Below, piece after piece: positions 8,334 to 17,496 of a DNA stretch of 38,871 bases. The notes beneath the pieces were generated by a model. The model searched no databases. It saw only the letters and a list, made by a program, of their open reading frames with translations, and had not been told where the DNA came from. The first letter of the stretch is position 1, and every line of letters begins with the position of its first letter. The translations under genes and the position numbers were made by a program. Location of the stretch: positions 1 through 38,871 of the forward strand of contig JAFGLN010000103.1 in assembly GCA_016928025.1 (NCBI GenBank), given 5' to 3'. Source of the DNA: Deltaproteobacteria bacterium. GTDB lineage: Bacteria > Desulfobacterota > Syntrophia > Syntrophales > JAFGHS01.

Positions 8334-9242
8334 ATGTCTCAAAATTTTTATACCCTCCTGATTACTTCAAAGAAAAAAAGATCGGCAAAGAAGGTCACCA
8401 TGTCAAGCAGTCAACTTTATGTTGTGTGCGGCGTTTTAATGGTGATGGTCTTATGGGGCGCTTATTTTGTCCACAAGTATGTCCATTTGAAAAATGTCAA
8501 TACCGAACTTGCCGGTGCCCTTGAGCAAACAAAAGAGCAGACCAGGGAACTGGAAAAACTGGTCATGAGGTTTAATGAGTTTGCCGTCCGTGTGGAGGAG
8601 CTTAGGGAATTTGGTATAAAAATAAAGGATGTGGCTTTAAGCCTGGACGGTAAGCGAAAGAAAACGCAGATGCTGGGCATGGGCGGTCCCATCAGCGATG
8701 ACAATTTTCTTCAAACCCGTTTGGATGGTGATCGGCGGTTGTTCATCCATAATATGAACAAAAATATGGAAAAATTGATGAGTGATGCCGCCTCCCAGGA
8801 AGAAAGCTTCAAAAATCTCCTTGATTATTTTAAAGAACAAAAATCCATCTTAGCGGCCAAACCGTCTTTATGGCCTGTTAAAGGCTGGATTTCATCGGGA
8901 TTCGGGTACAGAAAATCGCCCTTCACCGGGAGACGGGAGTTTCACCGGGGGATTGATATTGCGACCCGAGCGGGAAAAGAAATCCATGCCCCATCCGACG
9001 GTATCGTGGCGGAGGTTTCCCGCCGGGCGGACGAGGGTTTAATGATCAGGATCAATCATGGTTACGGTATCGTAACAGCTTATGCCCATTTGTTAAAAAC
9101 CAAGGTCAAAGAAGGCGATGTTCTGCAAAGAGGTGATGTGATAGGTACCGTAGGCAACAGCGGCCGCAGTACAGGTCCTCATCTTCATTATGGCATATTT
9201 GTAAATGATGTACCGGTAAATCCGAGAAAATATCTGCAATAG
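8334..9242 (+). CDS. M23 family (LytM-like) membrane-anchored metallopeptidase
   Basis: A 302-residue envelope protein. A short cytoplasmic basic N-terminus is followed by one membrane segment (about 28-46, VVCGVLMVMVLWGAYFV), a coiled-coil linker (about 52-95) and a C-terminal M23 domain (about 182-302). The zinc and catalytic motifs are intact: HRGID (H-x3-D) and HLHY (H-x-H), so it is probably an active endopeptidase cutting peptide crosslinks in peptidoglycan, not an EnvC-like activator that has lost them. The start is ATG 8334 after GGAAGGAAG. It precedes secA, as in several deltaproteobacteria. A hairpin with a T-run ends the spacer before secA. Confidence 0.9.
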   Translation: MSQNFYTLLITSKKKRSAKKVTMSSSQLYVVCGVLMVMVLWGAYFVHKYVHLKNVNTELAGALEQTKEQTRELEKLVMRFNEFAVRVEELREFGIKIKDVALSLDGKRKKTQMLGMGGPISDDNFLQTRLDGDRRLFIHNMNKNMEKLMSDAASQEESFKNLLDYFKEQKSILAAKPSLWPVKGWISSGFGYRKSPFTGRREFHRGIDIATRAGKEIHAPSDGIVAEVSRRADEGLMIRINHGYGIVTAYAHLLKTKVKEGDVLQRGDVIGTVGNSGRSTGPHLHYGIFVNDVPVNPRKYLQ

Positions 9243-9301
9243 ACTCGGCTTATCCTCACTCGTTGTGAGATCTATTAACTGAAAGGTATTGGTTCACTTC
9301 C

Positions 9302-9327
9302 TCCGGTGTTTAAACCGGATTTTTTTT
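9302..9327 (+). terminator. Terminator-like hairpin immediately before secA
   Basis: Stem TCCGGT (9302-9307) with ACCGGA (9314-9319), a 6-nt loop, then eight T. It has the form of an intrinsic terminator with a short 6-bp stem. It ends 13 bp before the secA ATG, and the AGGGG ribosome site lies between, so it may act as an attenuator. Confidence 0.6.
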
Positions 9328-9340
9328 AGGGGTCCTTTTT

Positions 9341-11866
9341 ATGCTGGAAGCAATTTTAAAAAAAGTGGTCGGCAGCAAGAACGACCGGGAGTTGAAAAGA
9401 TATTCCCTGCTTCTTGAGGAAATCAACAACCTCGAATCGGCGACACTGTCCATGAGTGATGCCGAGCTAAGATCTAAAACGGATATTTTCAAGGAAAAGA
9501 TCAGCAATGGTGTCGATATAGAAGACATTGTGGCCGAAGTCTTTGCCGTTGTTCGGGAAACATCGCGTCGCACCCTGCAGATGCGGCCTTTTGATGTTCA
9601 GATTATCGGCGGTCTGGTTTTGCATGAGGGAAAAATCGCCGAAATGAAAACAGGTGAAGGAAAAACGCTTGCGGCTACCCTGCCTCTTTACTTGAATGCC
9701 CTTTCGGGGAAAGGAGCCCATCTGGTCACGGTCAACGATTATCTGGCCCGAAGGGATGCCCAATGGATGGGCCCCATCTATAATTTTTTAGGTTTGTCCG
9801 TCGGTGTTATCGTCCATGGTCTGGATGATGATGAGAGAAGAAATGCTTACAATGACGATATCACTTACGGAACGAACAATGAATTTGGCTTCGATTATTT
9901 GCGCGACAATATGAAGTTCAGTCTTGATGAATACGTGCAGAGGGATTTCAACTATGCCATTGTCGATGAAGTGGACAGTATTTTGATCGACGAGGCCAGA
10001 ACGCCCTTGATCATTTCCGGCCCTTCGGACGAATCGACGGATAAATATTATCAGATCAATCAGGTCATTCCCAGGCTGAAAAAAGAAAGGGACTATACCA
10101 TCGACGAAAAGAGCCGCACCGTTGTCTTGACGGAAGAGGGGGTCGCTCGTGTGGAAAATATCCTCAAGGTTCAGAATCTGTTTGAACCGAAGAATATGGA
10201 AATCCTGCACCATGTCAATCAGGCGTTGAAGGCCCATACGCTCTTCAAACGGGATGTCGATTATCTGGTCCGGGATGGTGAGGTGATTATCGTCGATGAG
10301 TTTACCGGCCGGGTCATGCCGGGAAGGCGATACAGTGATGGCCTGCATCAGGCTCTGGAGGCCAAGGAAAAGGTTAAAGTCGAACGGGAAAATCAGACCC
10401 TGGCCTCCATTACTTTTCAAAATTACTTTCGCATGTACAAAAAACTGGCCGGTATGACGGGGACGGCGGATACGGAGGCGGCGGAATTCAAAAAGATTTA
10501 TGATCTGGATGTCACCGTCGTGCCGACGAACATGCCCATGATCCGGACGGACCATACGGACGTCATCTACAAGACGGAGGATGAAAAGTTCAAAGCCGTC
10601 ATCAATGAAATCAAAGATCTCAACAAGGCCAAACGGCCCGTTCTTGTCGGCACCATTTCCATTGAAAAATCCGAGTTGCTGAGCCGTTATCTATCGCGAA
10701 ACGGCATCAAACATCATGTGTTGAATGCCAAAAACCACGAAAAAGAGGCGGAAATCATCGCTCAAGCGGGGCAGCCCGGCATGGTGACCATATCCACCAA
10801 CATGGCCGGCCGGGGTACGGACATCAAACTGGGTGAGGGGGTAGCCGAGTTGGGCGGCCTTCATATCCTGGGAACGGAGCGGCATGAAAGCCGCCGCATC
10901 GACAATCAACTCCGGGGACGTTCCGGACGTCAGGGCGATATGGGATCTTCGCGGTTTTATCTCTCCCTGGAAGATGATCTGCTCAGAATTTTCGGGGCCG
11001 AGAGGATATCTTCCATCATGGATCGGATCGGTATCGAAGAAAATCAGCCCATTGAACATAAAATGATTTCACGGGCCATAGAAAATGCCCAGAGACGCGT
11101 TGAAGGACAGAACTTTGATATTCGTAAACATTTGCTGGAATATGATGATGTCATGAACCGCCAGCGGAAGGTGATTTACGAGCAGCGCCGAAAGGTATTG
11201 GGCGGTGAGGAACTGTGGAACGATATCGATGACATGCTCGAGGAACTGGTGGAGAACCTTGTTCCGGTGTACATTGCGGAAAAAAGCCACCCCGATGAAT
11301 GGGACCTTAAAGGATTGGAAGATGCAGTATTGGCTCAGTTCACCCAAAAAATGGATTTCAGTAATGCCGATCGCGATGGCATGAGTAAAGACACAATCGC
11401 CGAAGATATTATTAAAAGGGCCCAGACTCATTTACGGCAAAAAGAAAGCGATTTCGGCAAGCCTTTGATGGATTATCTGATCAGAATGATCATGCTTCAA
11501 TCGATCGATGTCCAGTGGAAGGACCATTTGCTTGGGATGGACCATCTCAAGGAAGGCATCGGTTTGAGAGGCTATGGACAAAAAGACCCCGTCCGGGAAT
11601 ACCAGCGGGAGGGGTACGACATGTTCATGGACATGATTCAACGGGTCAAGGAAGACTCGATCAAGAAACTCTGCATGGTTCAGATTCGAACGGAAGAAGA
11701 AATCGATCAAATGCAGGTGCAGGCAAAACAACAGGATATGATTATGAGTCGGGGCGGGGAGTCTTCGACGCCGGTAACGGTCAAGAGAGAAGCGAAGAAA
11801 ATCGGCCGGAATGATCCGTGTCCCTGTGGAAGCGGTAAAAAATACAAGAAATGTTGCGGTCGATGA
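9341..11866 (+). CDS. secA: Protein translocase ATPase SecA
   Basis: The 841-residue motor drives preproteins through SecYEG at the inner membrane. Walker A is GEGKT (105-109) after MKTGEGK, and Walker B is DEVD (209-212). The preprotein crosslinking domain, the second helicase fold ([22 protein letters not shown]) and the helical scaffold follow. The C-terminus ends in a zinc-binding [13 protein letters not shown] tail, which binds SecB or lipids in relatives. Length is normal for the family. ATG 9341 is preceded by AGGGG and by the terminator-like hairpin; no promoter can fit between hairpin and start, so transcription must read through or start just before it. argJ follows after 35 bp. Confidence 0.98.
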   Translation: MLEAILKKVVGSKNDRELKRYSLLLEEINNLESATLSMSDAELRSKTDIFKEKISNGVDIEDIVAEVFAVVRETSRRTLQMRPFDVQIIGGLVLHEGKIAEMKTGEGKTLAATLPLYLNALSGKGAHLVTVNDYLARRDAQWMGPIYNFLGLSVGVIVHGLDDDERRNAYNDDITYGTNNEFGFDYLRDNMKFSLDEYVQRDFNYAIVDEVDSILIDEARTPLIISGPSDESTDKYYQINQVIPRLKKERDYTIDEKSRTVVLTEEGVARVENILKVQNLFEPKNMEILHHVNQALKAHTLFKRDVDYLVRDGEVIIVDEFTGRVMPGRRYSDGLHQALEAKEKVKVERENQTLASITFQNYFRMYKKLAGMTGTADTEAAEFKKIYDLDVTVVPTNMPMIRTDHTDVIYKTEDEKFKAVINEIKDLNKAKRPVLVGTISIEKSELLSRYLSRNGIKHHVLNAKNHEKEAEIIAQAGQPGMVTISTNMAGRGTDIKLGEGVAELGGLHILGTERHESRRIDNQLRGRSGRQGDMGSSRFYLSLEDDLLRIFGAERISSIMDRIGIEENQPIEHKMISRAIENAQRRVEGQNFDIRKHLLEYDDVMNRQRKVIYEQRRKVLGGEELWNDIDDMLEELVENLVPVYIAEKSHPDEWDLKGLEDAVLAQFTQKMDFSNADRDGMSKDTIAEDIIKRAQTHLRQKESDFGKPLMDYLIRMIMLQSIDVQWKDHLLGMDHLKEGIGLRGYGQKDPVREYQREGYDMFMDMIQRVKEDSIKKLCMVQIRTEEEIDQMQVQAKQQDMIMSRGGESSTPVTVKREAKKIGRNDPCPCGSGKKYKKCCGR

Positions 11867-11901
11867 ATTGACGGGATTGGTAAGAGCGAGGGGTGACAGG
11901 C

Positions 11902-13104
11902 ATGTCTGATGAAAATATTGATTCCTATGTCGTTCCGGGTTTTCTCGCCAACGGCATACACTGCGGCATTAAAGAGGATGGGCGCAAAGATTTGGCCCTG
12001 ATTTTTTCGGAGAAGCCGGCCCGGGCGGCGGCGGTATTTACGACCAACCGTTTCAAGGCGGCGCCGGTTCTTCTGGATATGGAACGGATAAAAAGGGGGC
12101 AGGCCCAGGCGATCCTGACGAACAGCGGCAATGCCAATGCCGCGAACGGTCCTGCCGGCTATAACGACGCCCTAGCCATGTCCAGAGCTCTCTCTTCAAA
12201 ACTTGATATACGGGATGATCTGGTTCTGGTGGCCTCGACGGGCGTTATCGGCCGCAGGCTGCCCGTCCAGAAAATCGAAGCGGGTATGGCGGATCTCGTC
12301 GCAGGTCTGAACGCCGACGGCATACCAACGGCGGAAGAAGCCATGATGACGACGGATAAATTCCCCAAGATGGCCTGTCGGCGCGGCGTTTGCGGGTCAA
12401 AAGAGATCACGGTCTGCGGCATTGCCAAAGGGGCGGGAATGATCGAGCCCCATATGGCCACCCTGCTGACTTATGTCTTAACCGACGCGGAGGTCGAAGG
12501 CGGGACCTTAAGTCGGGTCTTCAGGCTGGCCGTCGATAAGACCTTCAATGCCGTTTCCGTCGACGGCTGTATGAGTACGAACGATACCGCCGTTATTTTG
12601 GCGAACGGCCGGGCGGGAAATGCCGTCATCAAAGGCCGTTCCCGGGATCTTACGCGCTTCCGGAATCTACTGATGGAGGTCTTGGCCGATCTCTCGCAGG
12701 CGGTGGTCAGGGACGGCGAAGGGACGACGAAGGTTATCGAAATAGTCGTTGAAGAAGCGAAATCCATTGGAGACGCGAAGAAGGTTGCCTATGCCATTGC
12801 CAATTCGAATCTGGTGAAAACGGCTTTTTTCGGGGGCGATCCCAATTGGGGGAGAATCATTCAGGCAGCCGGAGCGACCGGGATCCCTCTGCCGGTGGAT
12901 TCGGTCGGGATTTATTTTGAAGGGATTCCCGTTTTTCTCAATGGACAGGGTGTTTACGGCCAGGAGCAAACCGTGGCGGAGGTGATGAAAAAAACCTCAA
13001 TCCGCCTGAATGTCAAATTGGGGATGGGCGGCAAGATGTTTCGTCTTCACGCATCGGATTTGTCGTTCGAGTATGTGGAGATTAACGCCCATTATACGAC
13101 GTAA
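11902..13104 (+). CDS. argJ: Bifunctional ornithine acetyltransferase / N-acetylglutamate synthase ArgJ
   Basis: ArgJ recycles the acetyl group from N-acetylornithine to glutamate in arginine synthesis. The self-cleaving site is visible as KGAGMIEPHMAT, with cleavage expected between Ala186 and Thr187; Thr187 becomes the N-terminal nucleophile of the beta chain. NSGNANAA and DGCMSTND also fit the family. The start is placed at ATG 11902 (400 residues) because GAGGGG lies at a good distance upstream; a GTG nine bases earlier is too close to that site. Whether the enzyme is bifunctional or only an ornithine acetyltransferase cannot be told from the sequence. A heptad repeat starts five bases after the stop. 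Confidence 0.96.
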   Translation: MSDENIDSYVVPGFLANGIHCGIKEDGRKDLALIFSEKPARAAAVFTTNRFKAAPVLLDMERIKRGQAQAILTNSGNANAANGPAGYNDALAMSRALSSKLDIRDDLVLVASTGVIGRRLPVQKIEAGMADLVAGLNADGIPTAEEAMMTTDKFPKMACRRGVCGSKEITVCGIAKGAGMIEPHMATLLTYVLTDAEVEGGTLSRVFRLAVDKTFNAVSVDGCMSTNDTAVILANGRAGNAVIKGRSRDLTRFRNLLMEVLADLSQAVVRDGEGTTKVIEIVVEEAKSIGDAKKVAYAIANSNLVKTAFFGGDPNWGRIIQAAGATGIPLPVDSVGIYFEGIPVFLNGQGVYGQEQTVAEVMKKTSIRLNVKLGMGGKMFRLHASDLSFEYVEINAHYTT

Positions 13105-13109
13105 AAGAA

Positions 13110-13147
13110 AAGGTTCAAAGCCCAAGGAAGAAGGATCGGGGTTCAAG
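13110..13147 (+). repeat. Degenerate heptad repeat (AAGGTTC-like units)
   Basis: Five units in exact 7-nt register with a partial sixth: AAGGTTC, AAAGCCC, then AAGGAAG, AAGGATC, then GGGGTTC, AAG. It lies directly after argJ. Confidence 0.65.
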
Positions 13148-13154
13148 ATTTTTA

Positions 13155-13183
13155 TCTTGATCATTTCAAGTGTTTGTGTTATG
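13155..13183 (+). promoter_or_regulatory. Weak candidate promoter for rpsB
   Basis: TTGATC with a 17-bp spacer to TATGTG, preceded by TG one base upstream of the -10 (extended -10 form). Positions are approximate to a few bases. It would give a leader of over 100 nt that contains the stem-loop at 13221-13258. Confidence 0.3.
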
Positions 13184-13220
13184 TGCCAGCGCGATTTATC
13201 GCAGTTCACACATCTCTTGA

Positions 13221-13258
13221 TTGAACGGGCGTTGCTCCTTGCAGGAGTTTCCGTTCAA
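13221..13258 (+). promoter_or_regulatory. Structured rpsB leader, possible S2 autoregulatory element
   Basis: Outer stem TTGAACGG (13221-13228) with CCGTTCAA (13251-13258) and inner stem CTCCT (13235-13239) with AGGAG (13243-13247). CTCCTT (13235-13240) is also a perfect complement of the rpsB ribosome site AAGGAG (13289-13294). rpsB mRNA leaders of other bacteria bind ribosomal protein S2; whether this one belongs to that class was not tested. Confidence 0.6.
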
Positions 13259-13301
13259 GATGACGGGGATGGCGGAATAAAAACAAACAAGGAGATGCAA
13301 A

Positions 13302-14153
13302 ATGGCTACTATTTCAATGAAGTTGTTGTTAGAGGCGGGGGTTCATTTCGGTCATCAGACCAATAAGTGGAACCCCAAGATGAAGCCCTATATTTTCGGG
13401 GCGAGAAACGGCATTTATATCATTGATCTTCAGCAAACCGTCGGCATGTTCCAGTCGGCCTATAACTTTGTCGTCGATATGGTCGCCGAAGGCGGCAAAC
13501 TGCTTTTCGTCGGCACCAAAAAGCAGTCTCAGGAGGCGATCAAAGAGGAAGCGGAACGCTGCGAGATGCCTTACATCAATCAGCGCTGGCTTGGCGGCAT
13601 GATTACCAACTTCGTGACGATCAAAAAGAGTATAGACAGATTGAATGGCCTGGACAAGATGTTTGATGACGAAAGTGTTCGGGCTTTTCCTAAAAAAGAG
13701 ATTCTTAAGCTGCAAAAAGAACGCGAAAAGCTGGAAAAGGTATTGGGCGGTATCCGCAACATCGGAGGTTATCCGGGTGCTTTGTTTATTGTCGATCCCA
13801 AGCGGGAGTCCATTGCCGTTAATGAAGCCAAAAAATTGAAAATCCCCATTATTGCTATTGTTGATACAAATTGCGATCCCGATGACATTGATTATGTTAT
13901 TCCGGGGAACGATGACGCCATCAGGGCGATCAGGTTATTCTCTTCGAAAGTCGCCGACGCCGTTCTGGAAGGCAAAAAACGCTTTGAAGAACGCCTCCAG
14001 GCGGAAAGTGACAAAGAAGGCGCTCCTGCCGGTATTCTTTCAGAAGAGGAAGAAGAATCCGACGTGCCGGAAAGCGTTGAGAAGGAAGGTTTGGAAGGGG
14101 AAGATGAGGATGACCTTCCCTACGAAGAAGAGAATGACTATTCAGGGAGGTAG
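13302..14153 (+). CDS. rpsB: Small ribosomal subunit protein S2 (uS2)
   Basis: S2 binds late to the 30S head/body junction and is needed for S1 and mRNA binding. The 283 residues show family blocks [23 protein letters not shown] and [11 protein letters not shown]. The last 45 or so residues form a very acidic tail (many Glu and Asp) beyond the usual S2 core, a common but variable extension. ATG 13302 has AAGGAG seven bases upstream. It opens the rpsB-tsf-pyrH-frr operon and is preceded by a structured leader that could mediate feedback by S2 on itself and on tsf. Confidence 0.98.
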   Translation: MATISMKLLLEAGVHFGHQTNKWNPKMKPYIFGARNGIYIIDLQQTVGMFQSAYNFVVDMVAEGGKLLFVGTKKQSQEAIKEEAERCEMPYINQRWLGGMITNFVTIKKSIDRLNGLDKMFDDESVRAFPKKEILKLQKEREKLEKVLGGIRNIGGYPGALFIVDPKRESIAVNEAKKLKIPIIAIVDTNCDPDDIDYVIPGNDDAIRAIRLFSSKVADAVLEGKKRFEERLQAESDKEGAPAGILSEEEEESDVPESVEKEGLEGEDEDDLPYEEENDYSGR

Positions 14154-14157
14154 AAAC

Positions 14158-14766
14158 ATGAATATTACACCAGCTATGGTTAAGCAATTGAGAGATAAAA
14201 CGGCTGCGGGCATGATGGATTGCAAGGAAGCCTTGGCGGCATCCGACGGAGATTTTGAAAAAGCGGTTGATTATTTGAGAAAAAAAGGCATGTCCGCGGC
14301 GACCAAGCGCTCTTCCAAGGCTGCGAAGGACGGTGTTGTTGCGTCTTATATCCATATGGGAGGGAAGATCGGCGTCATGGTCGAAGTGAATTGTGAGACG
14401 GATTTTGTCGCTAAGACCGAAAACTTTCAGACCCTTGCCAAAGACATTGCCATGCAGATAGCAGCGGCCAATCCCCTTTACGTTCGTCCTGAAGATATTC
14501 CTGAAAGCGCTTTGGAGCGGGAAAAGTCTATCTACCGGGAACAGGCGCAGGCGGAGAAGAAGCCGGAAAAAATCTGGGATAAGATTATTGAGGGCAAACT
14601 CAACAAATATTATGAGGATGTCTGTCTGGTAAAACAGAAATTTATTAAAGATACGAATATGACCGTCGAGACCATGGTCAATAATATGATCGCCAAGACG
14701 GGTGAAAATATCCTGATCAGACGATTTGCCCGATTTCAGCTGGGCGAAGAAATCAAAGAGGGCTAA
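14158..14766 (+). CDS. tsf: Elongation factor Ts
   Basis: EF-Ts exchanges GDP for GTP on EF-Tu. The start is ATG 14158 with GGGAGG upstream, four bases after the rpsB stop; the same frame is open further upstream but overlaps rpsB and is not used. The product has 202 residues: N-terminal UBA-like domain ([19 protein letters not shown]) and the core motif [12 protein letters not shown] that contacts EF-Tu. It is the short form, lacking most of the C-terminal coiled-coil part found in the E. coli protein (283 residues), as in Thermus and many deltaproteobacteria. The stop overlaps the pyrH start (TAATG). Confidence 0.97.
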   Translation: MNITPAMVKQLRDKTAAGMMDCKEALAASDGDFEKAVDYLRKKGMSAATKRSSKAAKDGVVASYIHMGGKIGVMVEVNCETDFVAKTENFQTLAKDIAMQIAAANPLYVRPEDIPESALEREKSIYREQAQAEKKPEKIWDKIIEGKLNKYYEDVCLVKQKFIKDTNMTVETMVNNMIAKTGENILIRRFARFQLGEEIKEG

Positions 14767-15512
14767 TGAAAAAATCCGCTCCGGATGGCAGACCGGCAGG
14801 CGAAGCCGTATATAAAAGGGTTCTCTTAAAACTGAGTGGGGAAGCCCTCATGGGGGATTTGCATTACGGAATCAGTCCGGAGACGGTTGAGGGGATTGCC
14901 GTTGAAATCAGCGAGGTGGCAAAACTCGGTGTTCAAATCGGAATCGTCATCGGCGGCGGCAATATATTTCGTGGGCTGGAGGCCAGTTCCAAGGGTATGG
15001 ACCGGTCGCAGGCGGACTATATGGGGATGCTGGCCACGGTGATGAACGGCATTGCCCTCCAGGATCATCTTGAAAAGCTGAGTGTTTATACCCGTGTTCA
15101 AACAGCGATAGAGATGCGCGAGGTTGCGGAACCGTATATTCGCCGACGCGCTATCCGTCATATGGAGAAGGGGCGGATCGTCATCTTTGCCGCCGGAACG
15201 GGCAACCCGTACTTTACGACGGATACGGCCGCCGCCTTGCGGGCCGTTGAGACCGGTGCTGATGTCATCATGAAGGCCACCAAAGTTGACGGCGTTTACG
15301 ATAAAGATCCGGTCAAACACAGTGACGCTGTCATGTACAAGAAAATCAGCTATACCGATGTATTGACAAAAAATCTTAAAGTCATGGACGCGACGGCGAT
15401 TTCTCTCTGCCGGGATAATAATCTTCCCGTGGTTGTCTTTAACCTGCAAAAAAGAGGCAACATTCAAAAGGTCATCTGCGGAGAACTAATCGGAACGGTC
15501 GTTGGGAGATAG
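14766..15512 (+). CDS. pyrH: UMP kinase
   Basis: UMP kinase makes UDP from UMP with ATP; it is a hexameric amino acid kinase-fold enzyme regulated by GTP and UTP in relatives. Visible motifs are [19 protein letters not shown], the [10 protein letters not shown] region and [17 protein letters not shown]. The 248 residues include a short N-terminal extension of about 15 residues before the usual [11 protein letters not shown] start. No start codon is available closer, and the ATG at 14766 overlaps the tsf stop by one base, so the extension is probably real. frr starts three bases after its stop. Confidence 0.97.
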   Translation: MKKSAPDGRPAGEAVYKRVLLKLSGEALMGDLHYGISPETVEGIAVEISEVAKLGVQIGIVIGGGNIFRGLEASSKGMDRSQADYMGMLATVMNGIALQDHLEKLSVYTRVQTAIEMREVAEPYIRRRAIRHMEKGRIVIFAAGTGNPYFTTDTAAALRAVETGADVIMKATKVDGVYDKDPVKHSDAVMYKKISYTDVLTKNLKVMDATAISLCRDNNLPVVVFNLQKRGNIQKVICGELIGTVVGR

Positions 15513-15515
15513 GAA

Positions 15516-16073
15516 ATGAAAGACTTGATTTTTGAAGAGCTTGGCACGAATATGGACAAGTCGATCCAATCGTTTGAAAAATCTTTAAGCCGGGTCAGGA
15601 CAGGCAGAGCTTCCTTGTCTCTCCTCGACGGTATTAAGGTGGACTATTACGGCACGCCGACGCCATTGAGCCAGGTTGCCAGTCTCTCCGTGCCGGAAAG
15701 CCGGATGATCGTCATATCCCCCTGGGACAGCAGTGTTATCGGAGCCATCGAAAAATCCATTCAAAAATCCGATCTGGGTCTGACGCCGTCTAATGACGGC
15801 AAAGTGATCCGGATTACGATTCCGGCCTTAACGGAGGAGCGGCGCAAAGAGCTGGTCAAGGTCGTCAAAAAAATGGCCGAGGAAACCAAGATCAAACTGC
15901 GCAACGATCGCCGGGATGCCAACGATCAATTGAAGGCTTTGAAAAAAGACGGCGATATCTCGGAAGATAACCTGTTCAAGTACCAGGATGATGTCCAGAA
16001 ACAAACGGATAAATATATCCAGAAGGTGGATGATATCCTGGCGGACAAGGAAAAAGAAATCATGGAAATATAA
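15516..16073 (+). CDS. frr: Ribosome recycling factor
   Basis: With EF-G and IF3, this factor splits post-termination ribosomes. Length (185) is typical. Motifs include [11 protein letters not shown], the hinge area, ISPWD and the charged C-terminal coiled-coil helix ([31 protein letters not shown]). It is the last gene of the rpsB operon here and is followed after about 20 bp by a strong intrinsic terminator. In many relatives uppS comes next; here a pilus operon lies between. Confidence 0.98.
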   Translation: MKDLIFEELGTNMDKSIQSFEKSLSRVRTGRASLSLLDGIKVDYYGTPTPLSQVASLSVPESRMIVISPWDSSVIGAIEKSIQKSDLGLTPSNDGKVIRITIPALTEERRKELVKVVKKMAEETKIKLRNDRRDANDQLKALKKDGDISEDNLFKYQDDVQKQTDKYIQKVDDILADKEKEIMEI

Positions 16074-16091
16074 TATTGAATTCGATGATCA

Positions 16092-16128
16092 AAAAAAACC
16101 GGAAAACAAGCTGTTTTCCGGTTTTTTT
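16092..16128 (+). terminator. Strong rho-independent terminator of the rpsB-frr operon
   Basis: A near-perfect hairpin: ACCGGAAAACA up to 16108, a 3-nt loop AGC, and TGTTTTCCGGT from 16112, flanked by a run of A before and seven T after (16122-16128). Confidence 0.93.
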
Positions 16129-16220
16129 GTCCTTTTTCCGGGGATTATATTAAATTTGATTTAGAAATCCCATATGCCGCCTACAATTCTGAGCCCTGAA
16201 AAATATTAAAAACTTAAAAG

Positions 16221-16245
16221 GCCCCCTGTTTATATATCAGGGGGC
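16221..16245. terminator. Second hairpin after frr, possibly a terminator facing left
   Basis: A perfect 8-bp stem, GCCCCCTG (16221-16228) with CAGGGGGC (16238-16245), and a 9-nt loop. The 3' side is only TTAATT on the plus strand, but the minus strand reads CTTTTAAGTTTTT after the stem, so it would work better against leftward transcription. Confidence 0.5.
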
Positions 16246-16249
16246 TTAA

Positions 16250-16277
16250 TTGTGGCTCATTGATATTATTGTATAAT
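16250..16277 (+). promoter_or_regulatory. Candidate promoter within a palindrome, upstream of the pilus operon
   Basis: TTGTGG (16250-16255), a 16-bp spacer and a perfect TATAAT (16272-16277). The -10 lies inside the 31-bp palindrome, which would let a bound repressor block it. Transcription would begin about 160 nt before the first pilin. Confidence 0.4.
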
Positions 16278-16286
16278 ATCAATGAG
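16256..16286. repeat. Perfect 31-bp palindrome (14-bp arms, 3-nt spacer)
   Basis: CTCATTGATATTAT (16256-16269) and ATAATATCAATGAG (16273-16286) around TGT. It is AT-rich, has no T-run after it, and overlaps a TATAAT box, so an operator is more likely than a terminator. Confidence 0.75.
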
Positions 16287-16370
16287 TTGCCGTTTGGACA
16301 TTCTTACCGTTTCATTTGTTTCCTAAAGTATTCAATAAATTATCCGATCAAGAATAACAGTGTTTGCATC

Positions 16371-16390
16371 TTTGTGAAATACTTCACAAA
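16371..16390. promoter_or_regulatory. CRP-type binding site upstream of the pilus operon
   Basis: A perfect inverted repeat, TTTGTGAA (16371-16378) and TTCACAAA (16383-16390), that contains exactly TGTGA-N6-TCACA, the consensus of CRP-like regulators. Its centre is 66 bp before the first pilin start codon. No good -10 was found at the distance expected for class II activation. Confidence 0.6.
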
Positions 16391-16446
16391 AAATTAGTGA
16401 ACAATTTAACGGACAGACCGAAAAAAATATTACTCGGGGGGGCGAT

Positions 16447-16920
16447 ATGAAAACGGCTGCGACGGGATATATTTACCTGTTCACAGTGATAATTATACAT
16501 ATCTTAACGGAAACGGTTTTTGCTGCGGCAGCTACCAGCAACCTGATTGTTTCCGCCGATGTCAAATCTTCATGCCGCATCACAAGCGTCGGCGATATCA
16601 ATTTCGGCGCTTACGATCCCCTCAGTGAATCACCAGCTTATGCAGCGGGTAATGTTGTTTTTCGTTGCGTAAAAGGAACCAGCTATAAAACGTATATTAC
16701 CGGCAACCGGACTATGTCGGGCGTCAGCGATTCCCTTACATTCGGGCTTTATAATGAAGCCGGCTGCGAGACCGACTTTCCCAGTGATCATTCCGTATCG
16801 GCAACAGAAGCATCAAACTTCAATCCCATAACCAAGGACATCTATGGCCAGATCAATCCCGGTCAGGATGTGGGAGCGTCCTCATACACGACAACACTGG
16901 TCATTGTTGTTGAATACTGA
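16447..16920 (+). CDS. Spore coat U (SCPU) domain pilin, chaperone-usher type
   Basis: A secreted subunit of 157 residues with an N-terminal signal peptide (hydrophobic LFTVIIIHILTETVFAAAA, cleavage likely after about residue 28). The SCPU domain follows: SCRITSVGDINFGAYDP, then FRCVKGTSYKTYITG, and a C-terminal strand ending VVEY. Two Cys near the start of the domain match the conserved disulfide. SCPU proteins are the pilins of archaic (sigma-clade) chaperone-usher pili such as Csu of Acinetobacter. It is closely similar to the next gene, so the two are a tandem duplicate pair. The start is ATG 16447 behind a GGGGG ribosome site. It opens the six-gene operon. Confidence 0.88.
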   Translation: MKTAATGYIYLFTVIIIHILTETVFAAAATSNLIVSADVKSSCRITSVGDINFGAYDPLSESPAYAAGNVVFRCVKGTSYKTYITGNRTMSGVSDSLTFGLYNEAGCETDFPSDHSVSATEASNFNPITKDIYGQINPGQDVGASSYTTTLVIVVEY

Positions 16921-17024
16921 ATGACTGTTAAATGAAAGGGGGTGATTATCTTCAACTGCCATAAATTACGGATTATATAAACAGGGATGTAAAAAATCAC
17001 AAAATAATCAAGGAGGATGAAAGT

Positions 17025-17486
17025 ATGAAAAAGTTGTTTATTTTATTTGTTATTTTAGGAGCGGTCGCCTTTGTCGGCATGGCCATGGCGGCTACGGATA
17101 CTGAAAATCTCAATGTCACCGCGAGTGTGGCGGCTTCATGCCAAATCACGGCTGTCACAGACATTGCCTTCGGCGCTTATGATCCTACAAGTTCAACGCC
17201 GACCGATGCAGCGGGTAACATGACTTTGCGATGTGTTAAGGCTACAAGCTATAAAACCTATGTATCAGGTACCCGCTCCATGACGGGAGGCTCAGACACA
17301 CTCAATTTTGCGCTCTATAGCGATTCAGACCGGACAACAACGTTTCCTTCCGATAACTCGGGTTCCAGCGTGGAGGCATCGAGCAATGCGGCCGTCACAC
17401 AGGATATATATGGTCGAATTCCAGCGGAGCAAGACGTCGGTGTTGAGAGCTACAGTGCCACTCTGACAGCTACTGTAGAATATTAA
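17025..17486 (+). CDS. SCPU domain pilin, probable major subunit
   Basis: 153 residues with a clear signal peptide (MKKLFILFVILGAVAFVGMAMA, split here for reading at residues 1-22) and an SCPU domain with SCQITAVTDIAFGAYDP and LRCVKATSYKTYVSG. It resembles the preceding pilin over the whole domain. It has the best ribosome site in the cluster (AAGGAGG, ATG 17025) and is followed by a very stable stem-loop, two features expected of the most abundant subunit; that it is the major pilin is an inference. It is secreted by Sec, folded by the chaperone at 17572 and polymerised through the usher at 19052. Confidence 0.86.
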   Translation: MKKLFILFVILGAVAFVGMAMAATDTENLNVTASVAASCQITAVTDIAFGAYDPTSSTPTDAAGNMTLRCVKATSYKTYVSGTRSMTGGSDTLNFALYSDSDRTTTFPSDNSGSSVEASSNAAVTQDIYGRIPAEQDVGVESYSATLTATVEY

Positions 17487-17496
17487 GCATGGCACA

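Noticed and set aside
8067..8342. Minus-strand 91-codon frame before the M23 peptidase
   Set aside because: Its middle is a translation of the heptad repeat, which commonly creates false frames.
11893..11901. GTG 11893 as the argJ start
   Set aside because: It overlaps the GAGGGG ribosome site itself; ATG 11902 has correct spacing.
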